Assembly (NCBI RefSeq): GCF_028475105.1
Contig: NZ_CP116936.1
Span: 1,860,001 to 1,924,000 of the forward strand
Source: Micromonospora sp. LH3U1
GTDB taxonomy: Bacteria; Actinomycetota; Actinomycetes; Mycobacteriales; Micromonosporaceae
Direction of reading: 5' to 3'
DNA length: 64,000 nt
The notes below the pieces were generated by a model, which was not told where the DNA came from, searched no databases, and was given only the letters and a program-made list of their open reading frames with translations. Positions 8,645 through 16,311 of this stretch are shown here, piece by piece. Numbering within the stretch: position 1 is the stretch's first letter; each line of letters opens with the position of its first letter. Made by a program: the position numbers and the translations under genes.

Positions 8645-9018
8645 AGGATGCGATGAGTCGTACTCTGCGTTCCCTCGCCCCGCTACCGCGTTTCGGCCAC
8701 GGCACGGTTCGCAATCACGGCGGGGACACCCCCCGACTACCCGAGGCCCGGGAGCAGGTAACACCGATCGTCGGCCGGAAATTCGGCGGCGGTGGGGGAG
8801 GACAGTGTGTCAGCGCAGGTTGTTGGGCATCGTGCGGCTCAACCAGGAGGTCCGCGTCGTCGGTGCTGACGCCGTCATCACCTTCGGGTCGTGGCGCGTT
8901 GCCAGGCTCCGGACGTCCGGTCCCCGCCATTACGTCGGGTTCCCACGGGGTTCCGGTCGGCCGGGTTTGGCCTACCGGTGGCCGGGCACGCAGTCAGTTC
9001 CACAGCTTCTGCGAGGTG
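8645..9018. other. Intergenic stretch with no convincing gene
   Basis: The 370 bp or so between the divergent small membrane-protein gene and the hydrophilic-protein gene hold only unlikely reading frames (Arg/Pro-rich). An AGGAGG near 8850 is not followed by a plausible start. Presumably it contains the promoters of both genes, but no confident -35/-10 pair was found. Confidence 0.5.
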
Positions 9019-9039
9019 ATGATCGTGCGTGAGGACGAC

Positions 9040-9447
9040 ATGCGGCAGGATGCCGCCCGCCAGGCCGAGGATCGGATCGCTGGCGGCGTGTACGGCAAGG
9101 GCGCCATCGACGAGGTGACGTTGCCCCGCACCGATGTGCAGAGCGAGATCCAGCGCGACGACCCGGACGATCCGGCGAAGGTGCGGGTCGATCCGCAGGT
9201 GCTGCGCGACGGCGGCCCCGTCGGGGGGCAGGGCGCAGTGACCACCACCGGTGGCACCGCCGGTCCGGCGAGCGTGCGCCGGGTCGCCCGGCAGCCGGAG
9301 CGGCACCGGGGCAAGGTCGCCCCGACGACGACCGGCGACGCCACCACCGGCGGCCTGAGCACTCCGATGAGCGGTGGCACCAGCGACCAGTCCACGTCCG
9401 CGACTGGTCCGGGCAAGACCGTCCGGGACAGGTCCATCAGCGACTGA
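9040..9447 (+). CDS. Small hydrophilic protein, unknown function
   Basis: 135 aa, strongly hydrophilic and Gly/Thr-rich, no membrane segment and no recognised domain. It opens MRQDAARQAEDRIAGGVYGK and ends with low-complexity TTTGDATTGGLSTPMSGGTS, as in disordered stress-type proteins. ATG at 9040 is chosen because GAGG (9031-9034) is 5 nt upstream; ATG at 9019 is also in frame and possible. It converges with helD across a strong hairpin. Confidence 0.68.
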   Translation: MRQDAARQAEDRIAGGVYGKGAIDEVTLPRTDVQSEIQRDDPDDPAKVRVDPQVLRDGGPVGGQGAVTTTGGTAGPASVRRVARQPERHRGKVAPTTTGDATTGGLSTPMSGGTSDQSTSATGPGKTVRDRSISD

Positions 9448-9464
9448 CCCGCCGAGCGATTCTG

Positions 9465-9508
9465 CCGCGCCGCCCCCGCCGAGCGACCACTCGGCGGGGG
9501 CGGCGCGG
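9465..9508. terminator. Bidirectional hairpin terminator
   Basis: Perfect 18-19 bp GC-rich stem (9465-9483 with 9490-9508), loop of 6 nt, between the convergent hydrophilic-protein gene and helD. Confidence 0.87.
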
Positions 9509-9525
9509 TTTGTCGGGGCTGAGGG

Positions 9526-11820
9526 TCAGTCGCGGGGGCGCAGGATGCCCAGGCGTTGGGTGGCACGGGTGAGCGCGACGTACAGGTCGCTGCGCCCGCG
9601 CGGCGACTCGGCCACCATCCGGTCCGGGTCGACGACCAGCACCGAGTCGAACTCCAGACCCTTGGCCTGCGCGACGGTCAGCACCACCACCCGGCTCTCC
9701 AGCTCCGGATGCTCGCCCACGGCGGCCTCCGGCAGGGCGGCGGTGACCGCCGTGCCCAACTCGCCGACCCGGCCGGCCGGCACGAGCACGCCGAGCCGGC
9801 CCTCGGTCAGCCCGGCCGCCTCCCGGGTGGCTGCCGCGACAAGTTCCGTCGCCAACTGCTCGTCGGGCACCGTCCGGTCCCACGGGGGTACGCCGCTCTC
9901 CCGCACCGAGCGCGGCGGTCGCAGCGCCGGGTCGATCTCGGCCAGCACGTCGGCGGCGACCGCCATGATCTCGGCGGGGGTGCGGTAGCTGACCGTGAGC
10001 TCGGTCAGCCGCCACCGCTGCGCGACGTACGGGGCGAGGGCGTCCGCCCAGGAGGGCGTGCCGCTGAGTGCGCCGGTCTGTGCGACATCCCCGACGATCG
10101 TCATCGACCGGCTCGGACAGCGGCGCATCAGCAGCCGCCAGGCCATCGGCGACAGTTCCTGTGCCTCGTCCACGATGACGTGGCCGAACGCCCAGGTGCG
10201 GTCGGCGGCGGCACGCTGCGCGGTGGTCAGCCGGTCGGCCTCTTCCTGCCGTTCCAGCAGCCGGTCCGCGTCGATCAGGTCGGTCACGCCGAGGATCTCG
10301 CCACCTTCGGCCTCGTCCTCGACGTCGATCGAGCGGGAACCCCGGGCGATTTCGAGCACACCCTCGGCGTACTCCCGTTCCATCACGCGGATGCGATCCC
10401 GCCGGGCGGCGGCGGCCCGCTCGTCCTCGCCGAGCAGTTCGGCAACCTCGTCCAGCAGCGGCACGTCGGCCGGCGTCCAGCCACCCGGCTCGCGGTGCAA
10501 CAGCGCCCGCTCGCCGTCGGTGAGCATCGGCGCGGCGGCGGCGATCCGGTCCGGGTCGGCGTACAGGTCGGCGAGCAGGCGCTGCGGCGTGAGCACCGGC
10601 CACAGCCGGTCGAGGGCGGCCCGGATCTCCGATTCGTCGCGCAGCTCCCGGCGGATCTCGGCCCGGTCGGCCTCGTCGAGCAGGTTCTCCCCGCCCAGCG
10701 GGTCGGCGCCGATCCGTTCGGCCACCTGGTCGGCGAGCGCGTGCACGATCTCCACGTCGAACAGCGCGCGGGCCAGGTTGTGTGGCCGGTCGACGCGGCG
10801 TACCCGGTCCCGGGCGGTGCGCACGGTCTCCGGGTCGAGCGTCAGCGCCTCCCGTTCGACCTCGATCTCCAGCGGCTCGTCGGGCACCCACTGCCGGTCC
10901 CGGACGGCCAACGCCAGGACCTCGGCCAGCACCGCCCGGCCCTTGAGGGCGGCGGTCTCGGCCGGTTCGGTCCGCTGGGCGTTCACCCCGGGAAAGAGAT
11001 CGCTCTGGGTACGCAGCAGCACGCCGGTCTCGGCCAGCGTCGGCAGCACCTGGGAGATGTAGCGCAGGAAGGTCGCGTTCGGGCCGACCAGCAGCACGCC
11101 CCGGCTGGAGAGTTCACGGCGGTGCGTGTAGAGCAGGTACGCCGCCCGGTGCAGCGCGACCGCGGTCTTGCCGGTGCCCGGGCCGCCCTGGACCACCATG
11201 ACGCCGGGCAGTTCGGCGCGGATGATCTCGTCCTGTTCGGCCTGGATGGTCTCGACGATGTCGCGCATCCGGCCGGTACGGCCCGCGTTGAGCGCGGCGA
11301 GCAGCGACGCCTCACCGGTCAGGTCCTCGTGGGCGCCCGGGGAGGCCGAGTCGATGTCGAGCACCTCGTCGTTGAGGCCGGTCACCTTGCGCTGCCGGGT
11401 GCGCAGGTGCCGGCGGCGGCGTACGCCCTGGGAGTTGGCGGCGGTGGCGAGGTAGAACGGGCGGGCGGCGGGAGCCCGCCAGTCCATGAGCAGCGGGTCG
11501 TAGTCACCACTGGTGTCGAAGATGCCGATCCTGCCGATGTAGTGGCGGGAGTCGTCATCGCCGTCGAGACGGCCAAAGCAGAGCCCGTTCTCCACGGCGG
11601 AGAACTGCTCGACCTGATCGGCGTACATCGCTACCGAGCTGTCGCGCTGCGAGCGGTCCTGCAGGGTGCCGCCGGTGTTGCGCAGCTCGGCGGTGAGCCG
11701 GTGGGCGGCCTGCTCACGCAGCCCGTCCAGCCGGTCGTAGAGCATCGAGACGTACTCCTGCTCGCGACCGATCTCGTCGTCGAGCGGCAATTCGCCGGAA
11801 CCGCCGGAGTGCCTTGACAA
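9526..11820 (-). CDS. helD: HelD-type RNA polymerase recycling ATPase (UvrD/Rep superfamily)
   Basis: 764 aa. HelD binds stalled or post-termination RNA polymerase and releases nucleic acid; actinobacterial class-II members can also displace rifampicin. The N-terminal coiled-coil (REQEYVSMLYDRLDGLREQA) is followed by Walker A VVQGGPGTGKTAVALHRAAY, Walker B VIVDEAQELSPMAW, and the late helicase motifs VLTVAQAKGLEFDSVLVVDP and YVALTRATQRLGIL. The start is TTG at 11820 with GGGAGA just upstream; the next ATG would cut into the coiled coil. I did not find a clear rifampicin-associated element upstream. Monocistronic between a terminator and a divergent SGNH gene. Confidence 0.93.
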   Translation of the reverse strand: MSRHSGGSGELPLDDEIGREQEYVSMLYDRLDGLREQAAHRLTAELRNTGGTLQDRSQRDSSVAMYADQVEQFSAVENGLCFGRLDGDDDSRHYIGRIGIFDTSGDYDPLLMDWRAPAARPFYLATAANSQGVRRRRHLRTRQRKVTGLNDEVLDIDSASPGAHEDLTGEASLLAALNAGRTGRMRDIVETIQAEQDEIIRAELPGVMVVQGGPGTGKTAVALHRAAYLLYTHRRELSSRGVLLVGPNATFLRYISQVLPTLAETGVLLRTQSDLFPGVNAQRTEPAETAALKGRAVLAEVLALAVRDRQWVPDEPLEIEVEREALTLDPETVRTARDRVRRVDRPHNLARALFDVEIVHALADQVAERIGADPLGGENLLDEADRAEIRRELRDESEIRAALDRLWPVLTPQRLLADLYADPDRIAAAAPMLTDGERALLHREPGGWTPADVPLLDEVAELLGEDERAAAARRDRIRVMEREYAEGVLEIARGSRSIDVEDEAEGGEILGVTDLIDADRLLERQEEADRLTTAQRAAADRTWAFGHVIVDEAQELSPMAWRLLMRRCPSRSMTIVGDVAQTGALSGTPSWADALAPYVAQRWRLTELTVSYRTPAEIMAVAADVLAEIDPALRPPRSVRESGVPPWDRTVPDEQLATELVAAATREAAGLTEGRLGVLVPAGRVGELGTAVTAALPEAAVGEHPELESRVVVLTVAQAKGLEFDSVLVVDPDRMVAESPRGRSDLYVALTRATQRLGILRPRD

Positions 11821-11852
11821 GCCGTCTCCCTAAAGATTAGAATCCTTTGCAG

Positions 11853-11877
11853 GAACGGCTTTAAGCCGTTCTTTTTT
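11853..11877 (+). terminator. Rho-independent-like hairpin with U-tract in a divergent intergenic region
   Basis: GAACGGC (11853-11859) and GCCGTTC (11865-11871) form a short stem with loop TTTAA, followed by six T (11872-11877) on the plus strand. This is a textbook intrinsic terminator, rare in such GC-rich DNA. It lies between divergent helD and the SGNH hydrolase gene, so it could attenuate the latter or block antisense reading. Confidence 0.65.
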
Positions 11878-11966
11878 GTGCCCTCGAACTGTTGAAGATA
11901 GCGCGTTCCGCCGGTTCTCACCAAGCCGGGCAGGTCGGCGCGCCGGTGATCGCGAGGTGGCGGCGG

Positions 11967-12602
11967 ATGATCCTGCGGACCGGGCAACGGGTGGTCTTCA
12001 TCGGGGACAGCATCACCGATTGTGGTCGACGCGACGTCGCCGCGCCCTACGGCAGCGGATATGTGAGTCTCGTGCGCGCCATGGTCGACGCCCGGCACCC
12101 CGAGTTGGAGCTGGAGTGGGTCAACCGGGGTGTGGGCGGCGACACGGTGCGGGACCTGGCCGTCCGCTGGGATGACGACGCCATCGCGGAGCGCCCCGAC
12201 TGGCTCTCCGTGCTGATCGGCATCAACGACATCTGGCGACGTTACGGCGACCGACCGGATGAGGCCGTCGGCATCGAGGAGTACGAGCGCACCCTGCGCG
12301 ACCTGCTGCGTCGGGCGGTCGACGCCACCGGCTGCCGACTGATCCTCGGTGACCCGTTCTTCATCGAGGCCGACCGGAGCGTCCCGCAACGCGCCGACAC
12401 CGACCGGTACGGAGCGGTCGTGGCGGGGCTGGCGACCGAGTTCGACGCGGTGCACGTGCCCAACCAGGCGGCGTTCGACCGGGTGCTGGCGGTGAGTCCG
12501 GCGACGCGTTGGGCCGACGACCGGGTCCACCCGTACCTGCCCGGCCACGCGGTTCTCGCCGACGCGTACCTCAGCGCCCTCGGCGTGACCGCCGCCCACT
12601 GA
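11967..12602 (+). CDS. SGNH/GDSL-family hydrolase (esterase/lipase-like)
   Basis: 211 aa, no signal peptide. Block I carries the nucleophile Ser in VVFIGDSITDCGRRD; block II Gly in VNRGVGGDTVRDL; block III Asn in VLIGINDIWRR; block V Asp/His in WADDRVHPYLPGH. These four blocks define the SGNH hydrolases that act on acyl or acetyl esters, often on sugars. ATG at 11967 has GAGG 10 nt upstream; an in-frame TTG at 11892 lacks support. Single gene, ended by a hairpin. The natural substrate is unknown. Confidence 0.9.
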   Translation: MILRTGQRVVFIGDSITDCGRRDVAAPYGSGYVSLVRAMVDARHPELELEWVNRGVGGDTVRDLAVRWDDDAIAERPDWLSVLIGINDIWRRYGDRPDEAVGIEEYERTLRDLLRRAVDATGCRLILGDPFFIEADRSVPQRADTDRYGAVVAGLATEFDAVHVPNQAAFDRVLAVSPATRWADDRVHPYLPGHAVLADAYLSALGVTAAH

Positions 12603-12628
12603 CTGCGCCGCCGGCCGGAGAAGACGAC

Positions 12629-12660
12629 GCGCCGGGCCGACCGTCAGGTCGACCCGGCGC
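12629..12660. terminator. Hairpin terminator between convergent genes
   Basis: 14-nt arms 12629-12642 and 12647-12660 pair with one mismatch around the loop GTCA, between the SGNH hydrolase and the LolA-like gene. Confidence 0.8.
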
Positions 12661-12673
12661 GAACATCGGTGGA

Positions 12674-13816
12674 TCAGCCGCGAGCGGCCTGGTAGAGCCG
12701 CTCCGGGGTGACCGCGCCGGCGAGCACCCGGCCGTCGTCGGTGAGCAGCACACTGAACAGCTTGCCGGTGAGCAGCCGACCGCTGCCCCAGTCACCACTG
12801 ACCGCGGTCAGCCCGCCGAGCAGCTTGGACACGTCCACGTCCGGCAAACCGCCAGCCGGTGCGGCACCAGTCGCCGGCGTGGCCGGCTTCGCGCCGGTCG
12901 GCTTGCCGCCGAGGGGCCCGTCGAGGCGGGCGACCAGCACCGTGGTCCAGCCGGAGCCCACCGGGCGTACCTGCGGATCACCGGCGGGTGCGACGTGGCC
13001 GGGCTTGCCCGCGGCCGGCCGTTCGGCCTTCTCCTCGTTGACGGTCACGCCGGGCGGCGGGTTGAAGGTGAACTGGTCGGCGTCGGGGCGGCGGTAGTCG
13101 ACCTGGGTGAAGGCCACCTCGAACGCCGGCTGGTCGCTGCCCTTCGCGAGGACCTCGAAGCGCAGCGGCACGTGCTGCTTGGCGTCGATGGCGATCCGCA
13201 GCTGGTGCACCAGCGAAGCACCGTCGCGCGGTTGGAGCACCAGCTCGTACGCGTCCTGGCCGGCCACGGTGGCCGAACGGCCGAGGCTGACCTCGGTGCT
13301 CGGGTCGATCGCGCCCAGTGCCAGGTCGGCGGCCTGCTGCGGAGTGGCCGGCATGCTCGGCATCGCCTCGGCAGCCGGCTTTCCGGCCCCGGCGTCACCG
13401 AGCGTGCGGTGGGTGGCGGTGTTGGTACGGCTCTGCCAGGTCCAGAGGTCCTGGCCGTTGCGGATCACGTCCTGCTCGCCGAGGGTGTCCAGCAGTGCGA
13501 CTCGCTGCCGCTCGGGGCCGGAATACCAGACCCGCAGGGTGTGCGTACCGGTCAGCAGGGTGGTCAGCTCGTTGCCGGGGAGTAGCCCGGCGAGCGGCGG
13601 CAGGCCGAGGTCGGCGCGCTGCACGACGGTCCCGGACAGCCCTTCCAGCCTGGAGGTCTGTAGATCGACCAGGAGCTGGGCGGCGGTACGTGGCGGCAAG
13701 CTCGGCTCGGCCTCGGCGGCGAACGTGCCGATCGCCGCGCCTCCGCCGATGACGGCGACGGCGGCGGTGGCCGGGACCAGCCAACGAAGGACGGGACGGC
13801 TTCTCAGGACGGACAT
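12674..13816 (-). CDS. LolA/RseB-like secreted lipoprotein-carrier domain protein
   Basis: 380 aa. An N-terminal signal anchor (LRWLVPATAAVAVIGGGAAI) is followed by a LolA/MucB-type beta-barrel fold typical of actinobacterial DUF2092-like proteins: SRLEGLSGTVVQRADLGLPP, HTLRVWYSGPERQRVALLD and RFEVLAKGSDQPAFEVAFTQVDYR. A Pro/Ala-rich linker and a C-terminal segment (LLTDDGRVLAGAVTPERLYQ) follow. It probably acts outside the membrane, sensing or carrying lipid. ATG at 13816 has AGGAGGTG upstream. It is divergent from an OmpR/HK pair with only 95 bp between starts, so it is a likely target of that system. Confidence 0.83.
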   Translation of the reverse strand: MSVLRSRPVLRWLVPATAAVAVIGGGAAIGTFAAEAEPSLPPRTAAQLLVDLQTSRLEGLSGTVVQRADLGLPPLAGLLPGNELTTLLTGTHTLRVWYSGPERQRVALLDTLGEQDVIRNGQDLWTWQSRTNTATHRTLGDAGAGKPAAEAMPSMPATPQQAADLALGAIDPSTEVSLGRSATVAGQDAYELVLQPRDGASLVHQLRIAIDAKQHVPLRFEVLAKGSDQPAFEVAFTQVDYRRPDADQFTFNPPPGVTVNEEKAERPAAGKPGHVAPAGDPQVRPVGSGWTTVLVARLDGPLGGKPTGAKPATPATGAAPAGGLPDVDVSKLLGGLTAVSGDWGSGRLLTGKLFSVLLTDDGRVLAGAVTPERLYQAARG

Positions 13817-13911
13817 GGTGGCACCTCCTGCCGCCATCCTGCCCCCTCGGGCCTGTGAACGTGCTGAGGACGCCGAACCGCCACGATTGACCCGGGTGGC
13901 ACCCTTGAGCT

Positions 13912-14568
13912 GTGCGGTTGCTGGTGGTGGAGGACGAGGCCCGGTTGGCGGCTGCCCTGCAACGTGGTCTGCAGGCGGAGGGGTTCGCCGTGGATGTGGC
14001 GGGGACCGGCCCGGCCGGCCTCGACGCGGCCCGGCACGGCGGGTACGACGCGATGATCCTCGACGTGATGCTGCCCGGCCTCTCCGGCTACGAGCTGGTT
14101 CGGCGGCTGCGAGCGGAGCAGCACTGGTTGCCGGTGCTGATGCTCTCCGCCAAGGACGGCGAGTACGACCAGGCCGACGGCCTCGACTGCGGCGCCGACG
14201 ACTACCTGACCAAACCCTTCTCGTATGTGGTGTTGCTGGCCCGGCTACGGGCGCTGCTGCGCCGGGGCGCGCCGGAACGCCCGACGGTGCTGGCGGTCGG
14301 TGACCTGCGGCTGGACCCGGCCCGCCGACGGGTGACCCGGGACGACGCCGAGGTGGCGTTGACCGCGCGGGAGTTCGCGTTGCTGGACTACCTGATGCGC
14401 AGGCCCGGTCAGGTGATCTCCAAGATCGAGTTGTTGGACCATGTCTGGGACGCGAGCCTGGAGACCGCGCCGAACGCCGTCGAGGTGTATGTCGGCTACC
14501 TGCGCCGCAAGCTCGGCCGGGACCGGCTGGAGACCGTCCGGGGTGCCGGCTACCGGCTGGCGACGTGA
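13912..14568 (+). CDS. OmpR/PhoB-family response regulator
   Basis: 218 aa. The receiver domain has the acidic pair VVEDEARL, the phospho-acceptor Asp in DAMILDVMLPGLSGYELV and the Lys in LTKPFSYVVLL. The C-terminal winged helix reads LTAREFALLDYLMRRPGQVI. GTG at 13912 is the only start that keeps the receiver intact; its ribosome site is weak. The stop overlaps the kinase start by 4 bp. Probable targets include its own operon and the divergent LolA-like gene. Confidence 0.95.
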   Translation: MRLLVVEDEARLAAALQRGLQAEGFAVDVAGTGPAGLDAARHGGYDAMILDVMLPGLSGYELVRRLRAEQHWLPVLMLSAKDGEYDQADGLDCGADDYLTKPFSYVVLLARLRALLRRGAPERPTVLAVGDLRLDPARRRVTRDDAEVALTAREFALLDYLMRRPGQVISKIELLDHVWDASLETAPNAVEVYVGYLRRKLGRDRLETVRGAGYRLAT

Positions 14569-16025
14569 CCGCCGACGGCCCGATGCCCGCTCGCCGGGCC
14601 TGGCACGGCTGGATGCCGGTGCTCGGGCTGCGGGGGCGGCTCATGGCGATCGGAGTGTTCGGCCTCGCGGTCGGGCTGGCCCTGGGTGGGGTGGTGCTGC
14701 TCGGCGCTCTCGGCTTCGTGCTCCAGCGAACGGTCGACACCGAGGCGTTCCGGACCGCGGACGCGGTGGCCCTGCTCGCCGCCGAGGACGCGTTGCCCGA
14801 CCCCCTGCCGGTGGCCGGCGGACAGGTCCGCGTGCAGGTCGTCGACGCTCAGGGGCGGATCAGAGCCGCCTCGATCGACGCTGACCGGCTGGTGCCGATG
14901 GTTCGCCCGGAGCGGCTGGAACGCGACCGTCGGCAGCGGCTGGAGGTGCCGGCTGAGCGAGTCGGGCTCGCCGGCCCGGTCCGCGTGGTCGCCGTACCCG
15001 CCGGCACCGCGGCCGACCCGCTCACCGTGCTGGTCGCCCGCTCGATGGCCGACGTGCGGCACAGCACCCACGTGGTCCGGGTCATTCTGCTGGTGGCGTT
15101 CCCGCTGCTGGTGGCGGGGCTGGCCGGGGTGGCGTGGCGGGTGGTGGGCGCGACTCTGCGGCCGGTCGAGGCGCTCCGTCGGGGTGCCGAGGAGATCACC
15201 GGACGGGCCGGCACCGGCCGACTCCCGGTGCCCGCATCAGCCGACGAGATCCACCGGTTGGCGGTCACCCTCAACGGCATGCTGGACCGGCTGGAATCCG
15301 CCCGGGTCCGCCAGCGGGCGTTCGTCTCCGACGCCGCACACGAGCTGCGCAGCCCGTTGACCAACATCCGGACCGAGCTGGAGGTGGCCGAGCGCCTCGC
15401 CGACCGGACGGACTGGACGGCGGTGACCGCCAACCTGCTCGCCGACACCGACCGGCTGAGCCGGTTGGTCGACGATCTTCTGCTGCTTGCCCGCCTGGAC
15501 GAAGCTCCACCGGCCCGGTGGACCGGCCCGGTGGAGTTGGGTGCGCTGCTGGCCGAGGTCGCCGCCCGCTACCCGTCGCCGCCGGTGCGGGTGGCGCTCC
15601 CGCCGGGCCCGATCTGGACGACCGGCAACGTGGAGGAGCTGCGTCGCGTGCTGGCCAACCTGGTCGACAACGCGGTCCGGCACGCGTACGGCAGCGTCGT
15701 GGTCGCCGCCGAGGCGGCGCGGTGGACGGGCGTGCCTGGCGCCGGGGCGTACCACCTGGTGACGGTGACCGACGACGGCCCGGGTATTCCGGCGGCGGAC
15801 CGGGAGCGGGTGTTCGACCGGTTCACCCGGCTGGATGACGGACGGGCCCGCGACGACGGGGGCGCCGGCCTGGGGCTGGCCATCGTTCGGGAACTGGTCC
15901 GACGCGCGGGCGGCAGCATCAGCCTGACCGACGCGGAGGAGCAGCAGGGGCTACGGGTGTGTCTGCTGCTGCCGGTGTCGCCGGCCGAGGAGGTCCGCCC
16001 TGAGCCGACAGTTGACGCGTTGTGA
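14565..16025 (+). CDS. Sensor histidine kinase
   Basis: 486 aa inner-membrane kinase partner of the preceding regulator. Two membrane helices (around LRGRLMAIGVFGLAVGLALG and VVRVILLVAFPLLVAGLAGV) bracket an extracytoplasmic sensor region of about 130 residues. HAMP (LRPVEALRRGAEEITGR) leads to the H-box FVSDAAHELRSPLTNI, N-box LANLVDNAVRHA, G1 DDGPGIPAADR and G2 GGAGLGLAIVREL. GTG at 14565 overlaps the regulator stop. The signal is not predictable; the divergent lipid-carrier-like protein suggests an envelope cue. Confidence 0.95.
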   Translation: MTADGPMPARRAWHGWMPVLGLRGRLMAIGVFGLAVGLALGGVVLLGALGFVLQRTVDTEAFRTADAVALLAAEDALPDPLPVAGGQVRVQVVDAQGRIRAASIDADRLVPMVRPERLERDRRQRLEVPAERVGLAGPVRVVAVPAGTAADPLTVLVARSMADVRHSTHVVRVILLVAFPLLVAGLAGVAWRVVGATLRPVEALRRGAEEITGRAGTGRLPVPASADEIHRLAVTLNGMLDRLESARVRQRAFVSDAAHELRSPLTNIRTELEVAERLADRTDWTAVTANLLADTDRLSRLVDDLLLLARLDEAPPARWTGPVELGALLAEVAARYPSPPVRVALPPGPIWTTGNVEELRRVLANLVDNAVRHAYGSVVVAAEAARWTGVPGAGAYHLVTVTDDGPGIPAADRERVFDRFTRLDDGRARDDGGAGLGLAIVRELVRRAGGSISLTDAEEQQGLRVCLLLPVSPAEEVRPEPTVDAL

Positions 16026-16050
16026 TCGCGACGGGGCCCCCACCGACCTG

Positions 16051-16195
16051 CCCGTAGCCCCTTTGCTCTGCTTCAGCGGAGGCAACAGGCACGCTTCGTG
16101 GTCCTCGTCGAGATGCTGCCGAATCGGCTGATGCGATATTTCTGCTGCTTATGAGTGGTGTTTCCTGGAGTGAAGCAGAGCAAAGGCTGAACGGG
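16051..16195. repeat. 145-bp element bounded by inverted repeats
   Basis: The ends 16051-16075 and 16171-16195 are inverted copies: a 16-bp perfect core (16060-16075 with 16171-16186) plus 5 matching outer bases, with 4 mismatches between. The interior (16076-16170) has no reading frame of note and is less GC-rich than its surroundings. This looks like a small non-autonomous (MITE-like) or palindromic repeat element; no flanking target duplication was recognised. The rest of the 16026-16311 gap shows nothing definite. Confidence 0.55.
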
Positions 16196-16311
16196 GACAT
16201 ACAGCCAGCTGGCTGGTTATGACGCGTTGTGACGGAGAGGCCGTCGGCGGGCAGGTCACGGTAAGTGAGGCAGCCCGCGTGCGCTGGCCGGCAGGTCAGC
16301 GTCTGTCCGGA

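Noticed and set aside
8653..9018. N-terminal extension of the small hydrophilic protein to 264 residues
   Set aside because: The added part is Arg/Ser/Gly-rich without domain features, while GAGG plus ATG at 9040 forms a good start.
11820..11966. Rifampicin-associated element upstream of helD
   Set aside because: No inverted sequence resembling the published element was found by eye, so rifampicin control is not claimed.
13817..14740. Upstream extension of the LolA-like gene to a 688-codon frame
   Set aside because: The extension is Arg/Pro-rich, runs opposite the response regulator, and ATG 13816 has an excellent ribosome site before a signal anchor.
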